A DNA stretch of 64,000 nt, taken from Aquirufa beregesia. Its GTDB lineage: Bacteria; Bacteroidota; Bacteroidia; Cytophagales; Spirosomataceae. The DNA lies in contig NZ_SEWW01000001.1 in assembly GCF_011090385.1 (NCBI RefSeq), positions 558,001-622,000 on the forward strand. Reading direction: 5' to 3'. This document shows, piece after piece, positions 8,251 through 16,499 of this stretch. Made by a program: the position numbers and the translations under genes. How positions within the stretch are numbered: the stretch's first letter is position 1; the number at the start of each line of letters is the position of its first letter. Under the pieces are notes generated by a model. It was not told the DNA's origin. It did not search any database and was given only the letters and a program-made list of their open reading frames with translations.

Positions 8251-9054
8251 TTATTTTAACAATTGTGTTGGCGGATAACCAAACTGCTTTTTAAACGCAT
8301 AAGAAAAATGCGATATGTTTTCAAATCCAACTTCATAGCAAACATCAATCGGTTTCTTTTTCTTTTCAACAAATTGATAGTGTGCCAGTTCCAATCGTTT
8401 TTGAGTGAGCCATCGCTGGGGAGTGGTGCTGAAGGCTTTACTAAAATCGCGTTTGAAAGTGGTCAGGCTCCGGCCCGTCAGGTAACCAAATTTCTGCAAA
8501 GGTAAATTGAACATGAAATTTCGCTCCATATAACTGACCAAGTCAACTTTCCCCAGCTCTTCAAAATTGGCCAGCACCTGATCAATTCCTTTATCAATTG
8601 TTCTGAGGATGCTTATGGCTTCTGTAATTTTGAGATTGGCAATATCTTCAGGAAGGTCTTTCATTTCAAAATACGGAATTAAGGAAGAAAGACAACTTTC
8701 GAGCAAAGGATGATTATTGAAACAAAGAATTTTCGGTGAAGCAAACGGCTGAATTTGGACATCCTGTTTGGCATAAAAATTCCGCAGCCTTGCTGAGGAC
8801 AAATGCATGACCACTGTTTTATGGGGTTCACCGTCTTTGGGATAATTAATGATGGTTGCCAACTGGTTTCTGGGAATCAGAAAAATATCATCCTTTTTAA
8901 AGAAATAAGTGGCATCGGGCTGTACAATCTTTGTTTCGCCCGAAATGAACCATATCAGCATGTGGTCGTCAAACAGGATGTCCGATTTAAAAAACTTATC
9001 CTCGTAACAGGAAAGCTTGATATCATCAGTCATGTATTTTGCTTTATACTCCAT
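8251..9054 (-). CDS. AraC family transcriptional regulator
   Basis: About 267 residues from the ATG at 9054. A TTG eight codons upstream, at 9078, is less likely. The N-terminal 150 residues look like a cupin-type ligand domain of the short AraC regulators. The C-terminal third has two helix-turn-helix motifs: one around FGYLTGRSLTTFKRDFSKAF and one in the terminal signature DVCYEVGFENISHFSYAFKK. It would act as a DNA-binding regulator. It lies directly downstream of the frameshifted dehydrogenase on the same strand, a common AraC/SDR pairing, and may have regulated it. The gene belongs to the accessory patch next to tRNA-Lys. Confidence 0.88.
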   Translation of the reverse strand: MEYKAKYMTDDIKLSCYEDKFFKSDILFDDHMLIWFISGETKIVQPDATYFFKKDDIFLIPRNQLATIINYPKDGEPHKTVVMHLSSARLRNFYAKQDVQIQPFASPKILCFNNHPLLESCLSSLIPYFEMKDLPEDIANLKITEAISILRTIDKGIDQVLANFEELGKVDLVSYMERNFMFNLPLQKFGYLTGRSLTTFKRDFSKAFSTTPQRWLTQKRLELAHYQFVEKKKKPIDVCYEVGFENISHFSYAFKKQFGYPPTQLLK

Positions 9055-9117
9055 TGATTTTCTTTTTAATATCAGCAAATTAAAAAAACCAGTATCACAA
9101 AAATAATTATTTAGCCA

Positions 9118-10114
9118 TCAATCAACATCGAATACGATGCCGGTCATTTCTTCACTCAATTTCCACAGCCGTTTTGCATGATTTTCGTCCAGCGAATACA
9201 ATTTCACTCCAGCAGAAAAAGTTTGTTCGTGGTTGATTTCAGCAACCTCCACATCTTCGCAGTAAACACCTCCAAGATTGTAAAGCAATGGACTTGTTGC
9301 AGCCCAAACGGTTGTTGCAGCTCCTTGCGGAATTGTTTTTAGCGATGCTACAACTTCCGGTTTAATGTTTCCTTCTTCGTCGAAGAATCCCATTTTCTGA
9401 AATAGTTCTACTGAAGCTTCTCTTCCTAGTTCTGTACCGTGTATAGAACCGGGATGCAACGAATAAGTTCTTACATTGTGAGCTTTTCCTCGATTATCCA
9501 ATTCAAGAGAAAACAGGTTAACCGCGGTTTTCGATTGCCCGTAAGCTGCCAGTGTTTCATATTTGCGGTGCAAGAAATTGGGGTCATCAAAATTGAAGGG
9601 GGCGAACTGATGGCCTTGCGAAGAAACGTTAATTACTTTTGCGCCATCGCCTTTTTTAAGGGTAGGCCACAATCTTGCCGTCAACTGAAACTGTGCCAGG
9701 TAATTCGTAGCCAGTTGCGATTCAATACCCCGTTTATCGCGGCGCAGCGGCACCCACATAATTCCAGCATTGTTGATCAGCAGATGGAGCGGTCTGCCGG
9801 ACACCATGAATTTCTGGGCAAAAGCATCAATGGAGTCCGGGGTCCATCAAATCCATTTGTTCAATTTCTACATTGGCAATGTCTGCTAAATTTCTCTTTG
9901 CTTTGTCAATGTCCCGTGCCAGTATAATAACAGTTGCACCAGCAGCAGCCAGCGTTTGGGTGGTTTCCAGTCCAATACCTGTATTTCCTCCAGTTACAAT
10001 AGCGATTTTACCTGTAAGATCAATGCCTTTAATGACATCGCTTGTTGTAGATTTGGCGCTAAACCCGGAACCTATCGGTTTCTGCAGCGCTCCCTGATCA
10101 TTACTTTTTCTCAT
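9118..10114 (-). pseudogene. Short-chain dehydrogenase/reductase, disrupted by a frameshift
   Basis: Two adjacent frames together make one SDR oxidoreductase of about 330 residues. The first part (10114 down to about 9840) holds the NAD(P)-binding TGGNTGIG motif. The second (about 9840 down to 9118) holds LLINNAGIMW, the serine in NVSSQGH and the catalytic YGQSK. The frame is lost at a run of four G on the plus strand (9839-9842); removing one base restores MDPDSIDAFAQKF in frame. The family is the WW-domain oxidoreductase/retinol dehydrogenase-like group. The gene is either a recent pseudogene or carries a base-calling error in the homopolymer. It precedes the AraC gene on the same strand. 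Confidence 0.8.
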
Positions 10115-10225
10115 CGTGATAAATTTTAATTGTTATTTGATGAAACAAAGATACCAGCAGCTGAACGAAGCAACTTTGCTCAAACGTCCGAAGTTGCTTT
10201 GTTTAAAAGGTCGGTTTTTCAATGT

Positions 10226-10324
10226 TCAGCTAAAAGAGTGCCTAAATTCTAACGGAGAAAGATTCGTTTTTGCTCTGAATAGTTTACTGAAAAATTCCTT
10301 TTCTCTTTTGTTATCGCTGTATAA
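10226..10324 (-). pseudogene. Remnant of an AraC-type regulator (C-terminal HTH fragment)
   Basis: On the minus strand a 32-codon open stretch ends in a stop at 10226-10228 and contains EFFSKLFRAKTNLSPLEFRH. This is the typical last helix-turn-helix of AraC proteins (pattern xFxxxFKxxxGxSPxEFR). An in-frame stop lies just upstream (10325-10327) and no start or N-terminal domain is present. It therefore looks like a decayed or truncated gene. It lies upstream of the SDR pseudogene within the accessory patch. Confidence 0.5.
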
Positions 10325-10491
10325 CTAAATTATTTGCATGGAATTTCAAGTGATACAACCTCCATGAGAACAAGAAAATTTAAATTAGAATACATCAGCA
10401 AACTCCTTATTTTAAGCAAATTACTTATCATCTCCTGCTTTTGTCCATAGTCAATCTGTGTTTGGTCAATTATGTTGATGATATAATCAAT

Positions 10492-11880
10492 TTAAGCTAA
10501 TGTTTTGTTGTTTGATGACTTTATCATCTCCTGTTCAAGGTTATACACAAAGTTGGTGGATTCAGTGTTTATCTTTAATAACTTAGGAAGTAGATTTATT
10601 AATTTTAGAGATTTATTTATCTCAATCAATGGGTTGGATTTAACCAACGCATAAAACAATGCTACTATATTATCCTTTTCTCTGTATCTGTAATGAACTG
10701 AACATTCTCTTAACTGCTTATTATTAATCCTATTATCAGAGGCTAATTCCTTTAACTCATGCTCTATTTCATTTAATGAATCTATTAGATCTTGATTTTT
10801 TGAATCATTTAAAGTAGAAGCAATATTTCGATGCCAAAATGACTTAAGATTGTCACTTTCAGTATATCCATATAGATGCTTAAATCCTTCATAAACGACG
10901 ATATTAATACGTCTAAGGTTTAATTGCTTTTCAAAATAATATTCTGAACTTAAATACGCTCTTAAAGCACATGTCAAGTCCAAATAGATATAGGATATAT
11001 GAATGCCTGGGAAAACTGATAAAACCAATGGTTGAAGTTTTTCGACAAAAGTTTTATCCAGTTGGAGTTTTTCTTGAACAACTTCCAGCATCTCACAATG
11101 TGCAACAACGTTCTCCAGGTGTCCTGCAAAATTCATTAATCTCTCGTCAAGTTCATCAAATAGTTTGTTGTTCCTGTCAGGGAAATGATTGATTCTTTCC
11201 CACATATCTATACCGTAATCATCAGTCGAGCAAAAGAGAGGTATTTGATACTTTCGAATATGCTTATTTATGAAAAGCGTAATGTCATCCAATATCTTTA
11301 GAAAGCCACTTGCTCTTCTTGTCTCAAATTCTTCACTTATTTGCGATAAAAGATTGTAAACTTTTATCGGGTCTGAATCATAGTGAATGGACAAGTTTCT
11401 TTTGTATCTGTCTTCTTGCTGTGCATAGGTAATTTCAAATTCCTTTGCCCATTGCTCTATATCAACAATGTCTTTGATTAATTCTTCATCATTTATTCGT
11501 TCCGCTAATTTTTTAACTATTTTCCATAGAGCATTAGTCTTATCTTTTCCAAAACCAAATAAATAACTGTATCCTTCAAATGTTATTACGTTCACATACT
11601 TTAAATTACAACGCTTTTCCTGATTTGAGGAAGACCTAATGTTAGCCCTCAGAAATGTACTTATATCAAGATTTGTGATCAGAGAAAATTCATGTAGTTT
11701 CAGAAGTAATTTCCAAAGTCTAAGAACTTCGGGATTCTCAGACTCTTCATCATTTAATGGTTCTAAACTTTCAAGGGAGCTATTACAGTTGCAGAGTTGA
11801 GGAATAAATGATGGAAAGTTTATTCCCATATTTTCATACAGCTTTTGTATAGTCTCTTTTGATGCAAGCTTTTGAGTCAT
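10492..11880 (-). CDS. Unrecognised protein with two related halves, each with an R-x4-H motif
   Basis: About 462 residues from the ATG at 11880; an ATG at 11928 and a TTG at 11955 are other options. I do not recognise the family. It is built of two related halves, roughly residues 65-210 and 294-440. Shared landmarks in each half are an LRA tripeptide after a D-x-x-x-x motif, NL(K/R)xxN followed by (F/Y)EGxxxL(F/Y)G(F/Y), a Trp, IxxIE, and R-x4-HY (R161/H166 and R391/H396), spaced about 230 residues apart. The protein is alpha-helical, with no signal peptide or membrane helix. R-x4-6-H is the catalytic signature of HEPN ribonucleases, so a tandem HEPN-like fold is one possible reading (inference). 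It sits in the accessory patch without an obvious partner. Confidence 0.75.
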   Translation of the reverse strand: MTQKLASKETIQKLYENMGINFPSFIPQLCNCNSSLESLEPLNDEESENPEVLRLWKLLLKLHEFSLITNLDISTFLRANIRSSSNQEKRCNLKYVNVITFEGYSYLFGFGKDKTNALWKIVKKLAERINDEELIKDIVDIEQWAKEFEITYAQQEDRYKRNLSIHYDSDPIKVYNLLSQISEEFETRRASGFLKILDDITLFINKHIRKYQIPLFCSTDDYGIDMWERINHFPDRNNKLFDELDERLMNFAGHLENVVAHCEMLEVVQEKLQLDKTFVEKLQPLVLSVFPGIHISYIYLDLTCALRAYLSSEYYFEKQLNLRRINIVVYEGFKHLYGYTESDNLKSFWHRNIASTLNDSKNQDLIDSLNEIEHELKELASDNRINNKQLRECSVHYRYREKDNIVALFYALVKSNPLIEINKSLKLINLLPKLLKINTESTNFVYNLEQEMIKSSNNKTLA

Positions 11881-12018
11881 TTTTTCTTTTGGTTTGATAA
11901 ATGTATCAATTGTTATACATATACCCATCAACCTGTCACCAATGTTCTCAGTCAATCACAACAGTTATTAGCTTTAAATGTGATAATTAAGAGAATATTG
12001 TTCCTCTAATCGCCACCT

Positions 12019-12402
12019 TTAGCTCTTATCCAAAAAAGAATCGTAGCATTCAATCAGGTTACGAAGTTCATTTTTAATTCGTTCAATCGGAATATCTTCC
12101 AACGGGTTTATTTCGAGTGTTGAAATCCTATCTTTTAGTCGCTTCATATTTTCCTGAGGCATAGCTTTCTTGTCAACAACAAAGCCCAGCAATATTTTCT
12201 TCTTGTTTACCCACAAGAAACTGATACTGAAATTTTTATATATGAAAAAAGGTATTTGGTATTTTCTGAAATGCACAATTTGCGAACCAACCGACATGAT
12301 AATCGATTTCAGCGCAAGCAAACAGGCCTTTGTCTCTTCGTTTTGCTTGTCGTAGTAGTGTTCCAGCGGAACCGTCGTTCGTCCATTTACTTTGTCAGCC
12401 AC
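12019..12402 (-). CDS. DUF1801 domain-containing protein
   Basis: A 127-residue protein resembling the DUF1801 (YdhG-like) family, small cytoplasmic proteins of unknown function with a conserved PFFxYK-type core (here QIPFFIYKNFSISFLWVNKK). The start is a GTG inside the end of the glycosylase gene, giving a 16-bp overlap that implies translational coupling. No ATG gives a complete domain. The pair is accessory-type cargo beside tRNA-Lys. Function unknown. Confidence 0.75.
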   Translation of the reverse strand: MADKVNGRTTVPLEHYYDKQNEETKACLLALKSIIMSVGSQIVHFRKYQIPFFIYKNFSISFLWVNKKKILLGFVVDKKAMPQENMKRLKDRISTLEINPLEDIPIERIKNELRNLIECYDSFLDKS

Positions 12403-12935
12403 ATAGGCTTGGTTTTAATAATCTTTTGGTGAACTGGGCAATTTTCGTCGTGTGCTCCTTTTAGATAACCAATGCTCATCAAAAATTCGTTGACAATTTC
12501 GCCTCCGGTAAATTTGAAGGTCTTTTTGAACAGCTTTACCCATTCTTCCTTCGTCTTGGGGTGGTGATGTTCTAGCCATTTTTCAAAACTGCCATATTCT
12601 TTTTGCAACTGAAGAATCCTTTTGGCGTTTTCGATGGCGGCATTCACTTTCAGTCTGTTGCGGATGATTCCGACATCATTCAGCAGTCGTTCTCGGTCGC
12701 TTTCAGTATAGGTAGCAATCTTTTCGATATTAAAATTGTGGTAAGCGCGGCGAAAACCATCTTCCTTTTTCAGAATGGTTTCCCAACTCAATCCGGCCTG
12801 ATTAATTTCAAGAATCAATCGCCCGAACAACTCATTGTCATCGTGAATCGGGAATCCGTAGTGGTTGTTGTGATAGTTCGCGTGCAGGTTTTGGCTGGGC
12901 TCTGTCATTAACGGAATGTAGGTGCAATAGCTCAT
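12387..12935 (-). CDS. tag: DNA-3-methyladenine glycosylase I
   Basis: A 182-residue base-excision enzyme that removes 3-methyladenine from alkylated DNA. The family signature is clear: YHNNHYGFP, LEINQAGLSWETIL, GIIRNRLKVNAAIENA, and FTGGEIVNEFL. The zinc-snap ligands are present as C4, H22, H162 and C166, and the base-pocket glutamate as E43. Length matches E. coli Tag (187). The downstream DUF1801 gene overlaps it. The glycosylase lies in the accessory patch rather than with other repair genes, and may have been gained by transfer (inference). Confidence 0.9.
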   Translation of the reverse strand: MSYCTYIPLMTEPSQNLHANYHNNHYGFPIHDDNELFGRLILEINQAGLSWETILKKEDGFRRAYHNFNIEKIATYTESDRERLLNDVGIIRNRLKVNAAIENAKRILQLQKEYGSFEKWLEHHHPKTKEEWVKLFKKTFKFTGGEIVNEFLMSIGYLKGAHDENCPVHQKIIKTKPMWLTK

Positions 12936-13022
12936 ATCTCAGATGTCAATTTATTTTGTTTACGACTTGAGTTTCTGAGGCAAAAATAAGCAATTCAAAC
13001 AAGACTCCTTTATTTTTTGAAA

Positions 13023-13127
13023 GCTTGGCGTATTCATGAGATTCTAACACAAATCGAACTTTTCAATGTGCTTATTACGAGCGTATTAACTTTGGCTTGC
13101 GAAATTGGGTTTAAAAATGTTCGAACG
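13023..13127 (+). pseudogene. Possible AraC-type fragment beside tRNA-Lys
   Basis: In one plus-strand frame this stretch reads RIHEILTQIELFNVLITS followed by VLTLACEIGFKNV. The second part matches the helix-turn-helix core of AraC proteins (IAxEVGFxN). It has no start codon and runs directly into the tRNA-Lys terminator hairpin. Together with the opposite-strand fragment at 10226-10324, which holds the matching downstream half of the same domain, it suggests a broken and rearranged regulator gene. The match is short, so the call is tentative. Confidence 0.35.
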
Positions 13128-13128
13128 C

Positions 13129-13153
13129 AAAAAAGCCTCTCGGTGAGAGGCTT
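13129..13153 (-). terminator. Intrinsic terminator of tRNA-Lys
   Basis: Minus-strand hairpin with perfect 9-bp arms (AAGCCTCTC and GAGAGGCTT) and a 3-base loop, followed by six T. It lies 22 bp past the 3' end of the tRNA. Confidence 0.85.
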
Positions 13154-13175
13154 ACATTGTAAATGGTTTAAAGTG

Positions 13176-13248
13176 TGATCCCGCTGGGATTCGAACCCAG
13201 GACCCATACATTAAAAGTGTATTGCTCTACCAACTGAGCTACGGAATC
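13176..13248 (-). tRNA. tRNA-Lys (anticodon TTT)
   Basis: The minus strand gives a 73-base cloverleaf. The acceptor pair is GATTCCG/CGGGATC with discriminator A, the D arm is GCTCAGTTGGTAGAGC, the anticodon loop is CTTTTAA (TTT) on an ATACA/TGTAT stem, and the T arm is CTGGG-TTCGAAT-CCCAG. CCA is not encoded. It borders the accessory patch at 8.2-13.1 kb. Confidence 0.95.
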
Positions 13249-13382
13249 ATCAAGCTTGCGCTTGTATATTAATTGACCCACTCTGGAGTCGAAAAGAAGT
13301 TTAACCACTGGCCAACTTCTGTTTGCAAAAGCAGAACATTTTCCCCTTATTGCGGTGCAAAACTAGTACGGTTTTTCGAATT

Positions 13383-14120
13383 ATGCAAGTCTACCATCTA
13401 AATAAAATTATATTTTTTGCACTTTTTTCTTTCTGCATTTGGCAACCCGCTTATAGCCAAATAGATAGAAATCAATTGACCCTGGCAGATTCTCTGTTTA
13501 AAAGCAATCGATTATTGGAAGCAGAAAAAATTTATTTGCCATTCGCTGAATCCCAACGCAGCGAAAATGAAACCATCCGATTAAAATTAGCCTACATCGC
13601 CAAAGCCAAAAATGATTGGCTACAAGAATTATATTATTTATCCAGCCTCCAAGCTGAGCAAGATCGACCGCCGATTGCCAAACGACTCCAAGAAATAGGG
13701 GATAGGCAAGGGCTTTCTGGTTTTCAAATCAATCTCATGGACCAGTTTCTTTGGATTTATTTTACTTATTTCCCTTACTTGATGGGCTTTTTGTTTGCCT
13801 TGGCTTTTTATGTGGTTGGGATTCTAAGCTTCAAAAAAGTCAAAAAGATGAAGATCAAAGCATATAGCTTGTATTATCTTGGATTCTACCTCTTATTTTT
13901 AACATGGTTCGCCAATTTTCCTGCTTTGCTTCAATATGGAATTATCACCAAAGAAAAGGCCTATTTGAGAGATTATGCTTCTTCAGCAGCACCCGTTAAG
14001 CAAATGCTAAAAAAAGGAAATCGAATTATCCACTGGCAGAAAAAAGACATCTGGGTAAACTGCTATTTCGAAGGGGAATTAGGATACGTGAAAGCGGATG
14101 ATTATCAACCTATCAACTAA
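13383..14120 (+). CDS. Membrane protein with TPR-like and SH3-like regions (BatE-like)
   Basis: About 245 residues from the ATG at 13383, chosen because a signal peptide (IIFFALFSFCIW, cleavage near AYSQ) follows it directly; an earlier ATG at 13323 adds 20 unlikely residues. A short helical repeat region (LADSLFKSNRLLEAEKIY) follows, then two membrane helices at about 115-145 and 160-185. The C-terminal SH3-like segment includes KKGNRIIHWQKKDIWVNCYF and LGYVKADD. The layout resembles BatE-type proteins of Bacteroidota, but no aerotolerance operon is nearby. It converges on holA, sharing the four bases CTAA for both stop codons. Confidence 0.7.
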   Translation: MQVYHLNKIIFFALFSFCIWQPAYSQIDRNQLTLADSLFKSNRLLEAEKIYLPFAESQRSENETIRLKLAYIAKAKNDWLQELYYLSSLQAEQDRPPIAKRLQEIGDRQGLSGFQINLMDQFLWIYFTYFPYLMGFLFALAFYVVGILSFKKVKKMKIKAYSLYYLGFYLLFLTWFANFPALLQYGIITKEKAYLRDYASSAAPVKQMLKKGNRIIHWQKKDIWVNCYFEGELGYVKADDYQPIN

Positions 14121-15166
14121 AGATTAAAAATCTCAAAACTCAAGTCTAAAATAATTTCTCGCTCTTTATCGCTGTTGCCAATCACTCCTTTTACCCGTAA
14201 ATCGGCATTTTTAATGGCTTCTATGACACGAACAACCTTTACTAAGGGATAATTACGTTTGGCCAAAGTATAATCCTTCACAAAGTAAGGATTGATGCCG
14301 AGCATACTAGCTATTTCACCATCCGAAATAGCACCCAAATCATGCACTTGCAAAACCTTAGCAAAGAAATTAAACAACATGATCAACATGGGGGCCGCTG
14401 GATTTTGTTTGGTATTATCCGCAAAATAAAAGGCTATTTTCTGTCCCTTTTCACCATTTCTCTGAATTATGGCTTTTTGGAATTCAAAGTAATTATACTC
14501 CCGACTTATCCCAATGTACTTTTCCACCTCGTCTAAGCCTATTTCCTTGCCTTGTGGAACATTCACGATCAACTTGTCGGCCTCATGGGCCATTCTCTTT
14601 AAATCTGTCCCCACAAAAGAAACCATTAATTCCTGGGCATTGGCCTGAATATGCAAAGAATGGCCCCCCAAATAATCCTTTAACCAAACTCCTAAGCGAT
14701 CTTCAGAGATTTTCTTCGAAGTTACCACCACACCTTTTTTATCCAGTGGTGCTAAAATTTTTGATTTATCAGTCAATAAGGTTTTAAGGGTAAAAACTAG
14801 GATAGTCGACTCGGTCGGTCTTTCACAATAATCCACCCAAGCTTTCCAATCCGTATTTCCTTTGTCTTTGGCATCCGTTTTCCCCTTGGCCATCGCTTCT
14901 AAAAAGATGGCTTCTTTCACAATAATGACTTGTTTGTCCGACATCATGGGAAATCTTCGAGCATAGGATATCACCTCGCCCAAAGATTGATCTTTGCCAT
15001 ACATCACAAACTGATTAAAACTCTGCTGATCTGGACTCAACACCTTATTTTCAAAAGCATCCACCACTTGGTCAATAAAAAATGGTTCATCTCCATGTAT
15101 CAGGTATACAGGCGCCAATTTTTGTTGTTTGATGTCTTTTAATACGTCTTGAGCACTTTTTTGCAT
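14117..15166 (-). CDS. holA: DNA polymerase III, delta subunit
   Basis: A 349-residue clamp-loader subunit that opens the beta sliding clamp. The N-terminal AAA-like domain begins DVLKDIKQQKLAPVYLIHGD with the family's EPFFIDQ. The middle has SYARRFPMMSDKQVIIVKEA. The C-terminal collar domain includes YFEFQKAI and LRVKGVIGNSDKEREIIL. Length is normal. It stands alone on the minus strand, facing the slyD-like gene across about 120 bp. Its stop codon overlaps that of the upstream convergent gene. Confidence 0.93.
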   Translation of the reverse strand: MQKSAQDVLKDIKQQKLAPVYLIHGDEPFFIDQVVDAFENKVLSPDQQSFNQFVMYGKDQSLGEVISYARRFPMMSDKQVIIVKEAIFLEAMAKGKTDAKDKGNTDWKAWVDYCERPTESTILVFTLKTLLTDKSKILAPLDKKGVVVTSKKISEDRLGVWLKDYLGGHSLHIQANAQELMVSFVGTDLKRMAHEADKLIVNVPQGKEIGLDEVEKYIGISREYNYFEFQKAIIQRNGEKGQKIAFYFADNTKQNPAAPMLIMLFNFFAKVLQVHDLGAISDGEIASMLGINPYFVKDYTLAKRNYPLVKVVRVIEAIKNADLRVKGVIGNSDKEREIILDLSFEIFNL

Positions 15167-15288
15167 GGAAATCTTAGAATTTAAATCGAATTACAAAGCT
15201 AATCAAAAGCTTTTGATCCAAAAATATTAATCAAGGAGCATCAAGCTTTACAAATTAATCCCGTAGGTTTGCTGCAAAATAGAACAAT

Positions 15289-15804
15289 ATGCAGATTAAA
15301 CCGAACTCCGTTGTATTCATTTCTTACCAATTATCCTTCCCAAATGAAGAAGGTGAGCCAGAAGTGGTAGAAATTGTCGACGAAAATGAACCTATGGTAT
15401 TCATCCATGGATTAAGTGGATTGCCAGAAGCTTTCGAAGCTAATTTAAATGGCCTTTCCGTAAATGATACCTTTGATTTTACCATTCAGGCAGAAGACGC
15501 TTATGGCATAATTGACCCCAATGCCATCATAGATTTACCAAAATCCATTTTTCAAATCGAAGGTCAAGACACCAGTGATATGTTAAAGGTGGGGAATTTC
15601 ATTCCCATGACTGACGATCAAGGAAATCGTATGCAAGGTATGGTAGTTCAGGTAGGTCCAGAAACCGTAACCATGGACTTTAACCATCCTTTGGCAGAAA
15701 AAGACTTAATATTTAGCGGAAAAGTAATCAAAATACGTGAAGCTACCGCCGAAGAAATCGCCCATGGCCACGTGCACGGTGAAGGTGGGGTGCATCATCA
15801 TTAA
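15289..15804 (+). CDS. slyD: FKBP-type peptidyl-prolyl isomerase, SlyD-like
   Basis: A 171-residue proline isomerase and chaperone. It has the FKBP half (VVFISYQLSF, PMVFIHGLSGLPEAFEANL), an inserted IF domain (AEDAYGIIDPNAIIDLP), and the return strand VTMDFNHPLAEKDLIFSG typical of SlyD. The C-terminus is histidine-rich (HGHVHGEGGVHHH), as in metal-binding SlyD proteins that deliver nickel. No hydrogenase or urease genes are in view, so a general folding role is more likely. A palindromic intergenic element follows the gene. Confidence 0.9.
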   Translation: MQIKPNSVVFISYQLSFPNEEGEPEVVEIVDENEPMVFIHGLSGLPEAFEANLNGLSVNDTFDFTIQAEDAYGIIDPNAIIDLPKSIFQIEGQDTSDMLKVGNFIPMTDDQGNRMQGMVVQVGPETVTMDFNHPLAEKDLIFSGKVIKIREATAEEIAHGHVHGEGGVHHH

Positions 15805-15810
15805 TTATAA

Positions 15811-15871
15811 ATGAAGAATGTAGAATTGGATCAGTTCCCAAAATTAATTCTACATTCTACATTCTTCATTC
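15811..15871. repeat. Palindromic intergenic element between slyD-like and dCMP deaminase genes
   Basis: The left arm atgaagaatgtagaatt (15811-15827) is the reverse complement of the right arm, apart from a 7-bp tandem duplication (tacattc) within the right arm. The two convergent genes end in or beside it, so the hairpin could serve as a two-way terminator, though it has no T-tract. Such simple palindromes are often dispersed in Bacteroidota genomes. Confidence 0.5.
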
Positions 15872-16338
15872 TACTCTAATTCCATTTCAGAATAAGCCAT
15901 AACATCTACACCGAATTTGCGTAAAAAATCTACACCTTCGTCGGAAGAAAGGCCTTTATATGCAGCATAAGAATTCAAGTAAATTACTCGCTTGATTTTC
16001 ATACTGTAAATGATTCTAGCACAGGATATGCAAGGGGAGAGGGTCACATAAATCGTTGATCCTTCCACATCTGCCCCATTTTTAGAGGCATACAAAATCG
16101 CATTTTGTTCTGCATGCAAGGCCAAAGAACAAGAACCTTTGGAATCTCTTGGGCAACCATCTTCACCAAATTCATCATCGCAATTATGGGTTCCAGCTGG
16201 GGGACCATTATAACCAATAGAAATGATACGGGTTTCTTTGGTGAGAACTGCTCCTACTTGAGCACGGGTACAATGCGATCTCAAAGCTAAATTTTGAGCT
16301 AATTCCATGAAAATCGCATCGAATGGGGGTTTATTCAT
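15871..16338 (-). CDS. dCMP/cytidine deaminase family protein (ComEB-like)
   Basis: A 155-residue zinc deaminase, expected to convert dCMP to dUMP for thymidylate synthesis. The catalytic HAE motif (H75, E77 in LHAEQNAI) and the PCxxC motif (P102, C103, C106 in SPCISCARII) are present. Extra cysteines and a histidine in AGTHNCDDEFGEDGCPRDSK match the second, structural zinc site of dCMP deaminases. Length is typical. The substrate is inferred from this insert. Confidence 0.9.
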   Translation of the reverse strand: MNKPPFDAIFMELAQNLALRSHCTRAQVGAVLTKETRIISIGYNGPPAGTHNCDDEFGEDGCPRDSKGSCSLALHAEQNAILYASKNGADVEGSTIYVTLSPCISCARIIYSMKIKRVIYLNSYAAYKGLSSDEGVDFLRKFGVDVMAYSEMELE

Positions 16339-16499
16339 ATAGACTAAAAAATCGGTGGGGTCAAATGTGACAACAAATATCCGATTTATTTTTCAATTGA
16401 ATAGTAGTGGGCTTCCTTTAAATATTTGGTAAGGCTCGCTGTTCAAGATGCTCCTAAAAAATCTCAATTTAAAAATTCTGAAAATTCGACACCACTATC

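Noticed and set aside
10116-10328. Plus-strand frame of 70 codons upstream of the SDR pseudogene
   Set aside because: It lies opposite the AraC-like C-terminal fragment, which explains the coding-like sequence better.
8240-13153. Prophage or integrative element
   Set aside because: No integrase, transposase, phage structural gene or duplicated tRNA end was found; only an accessory-type gene mix is visible.
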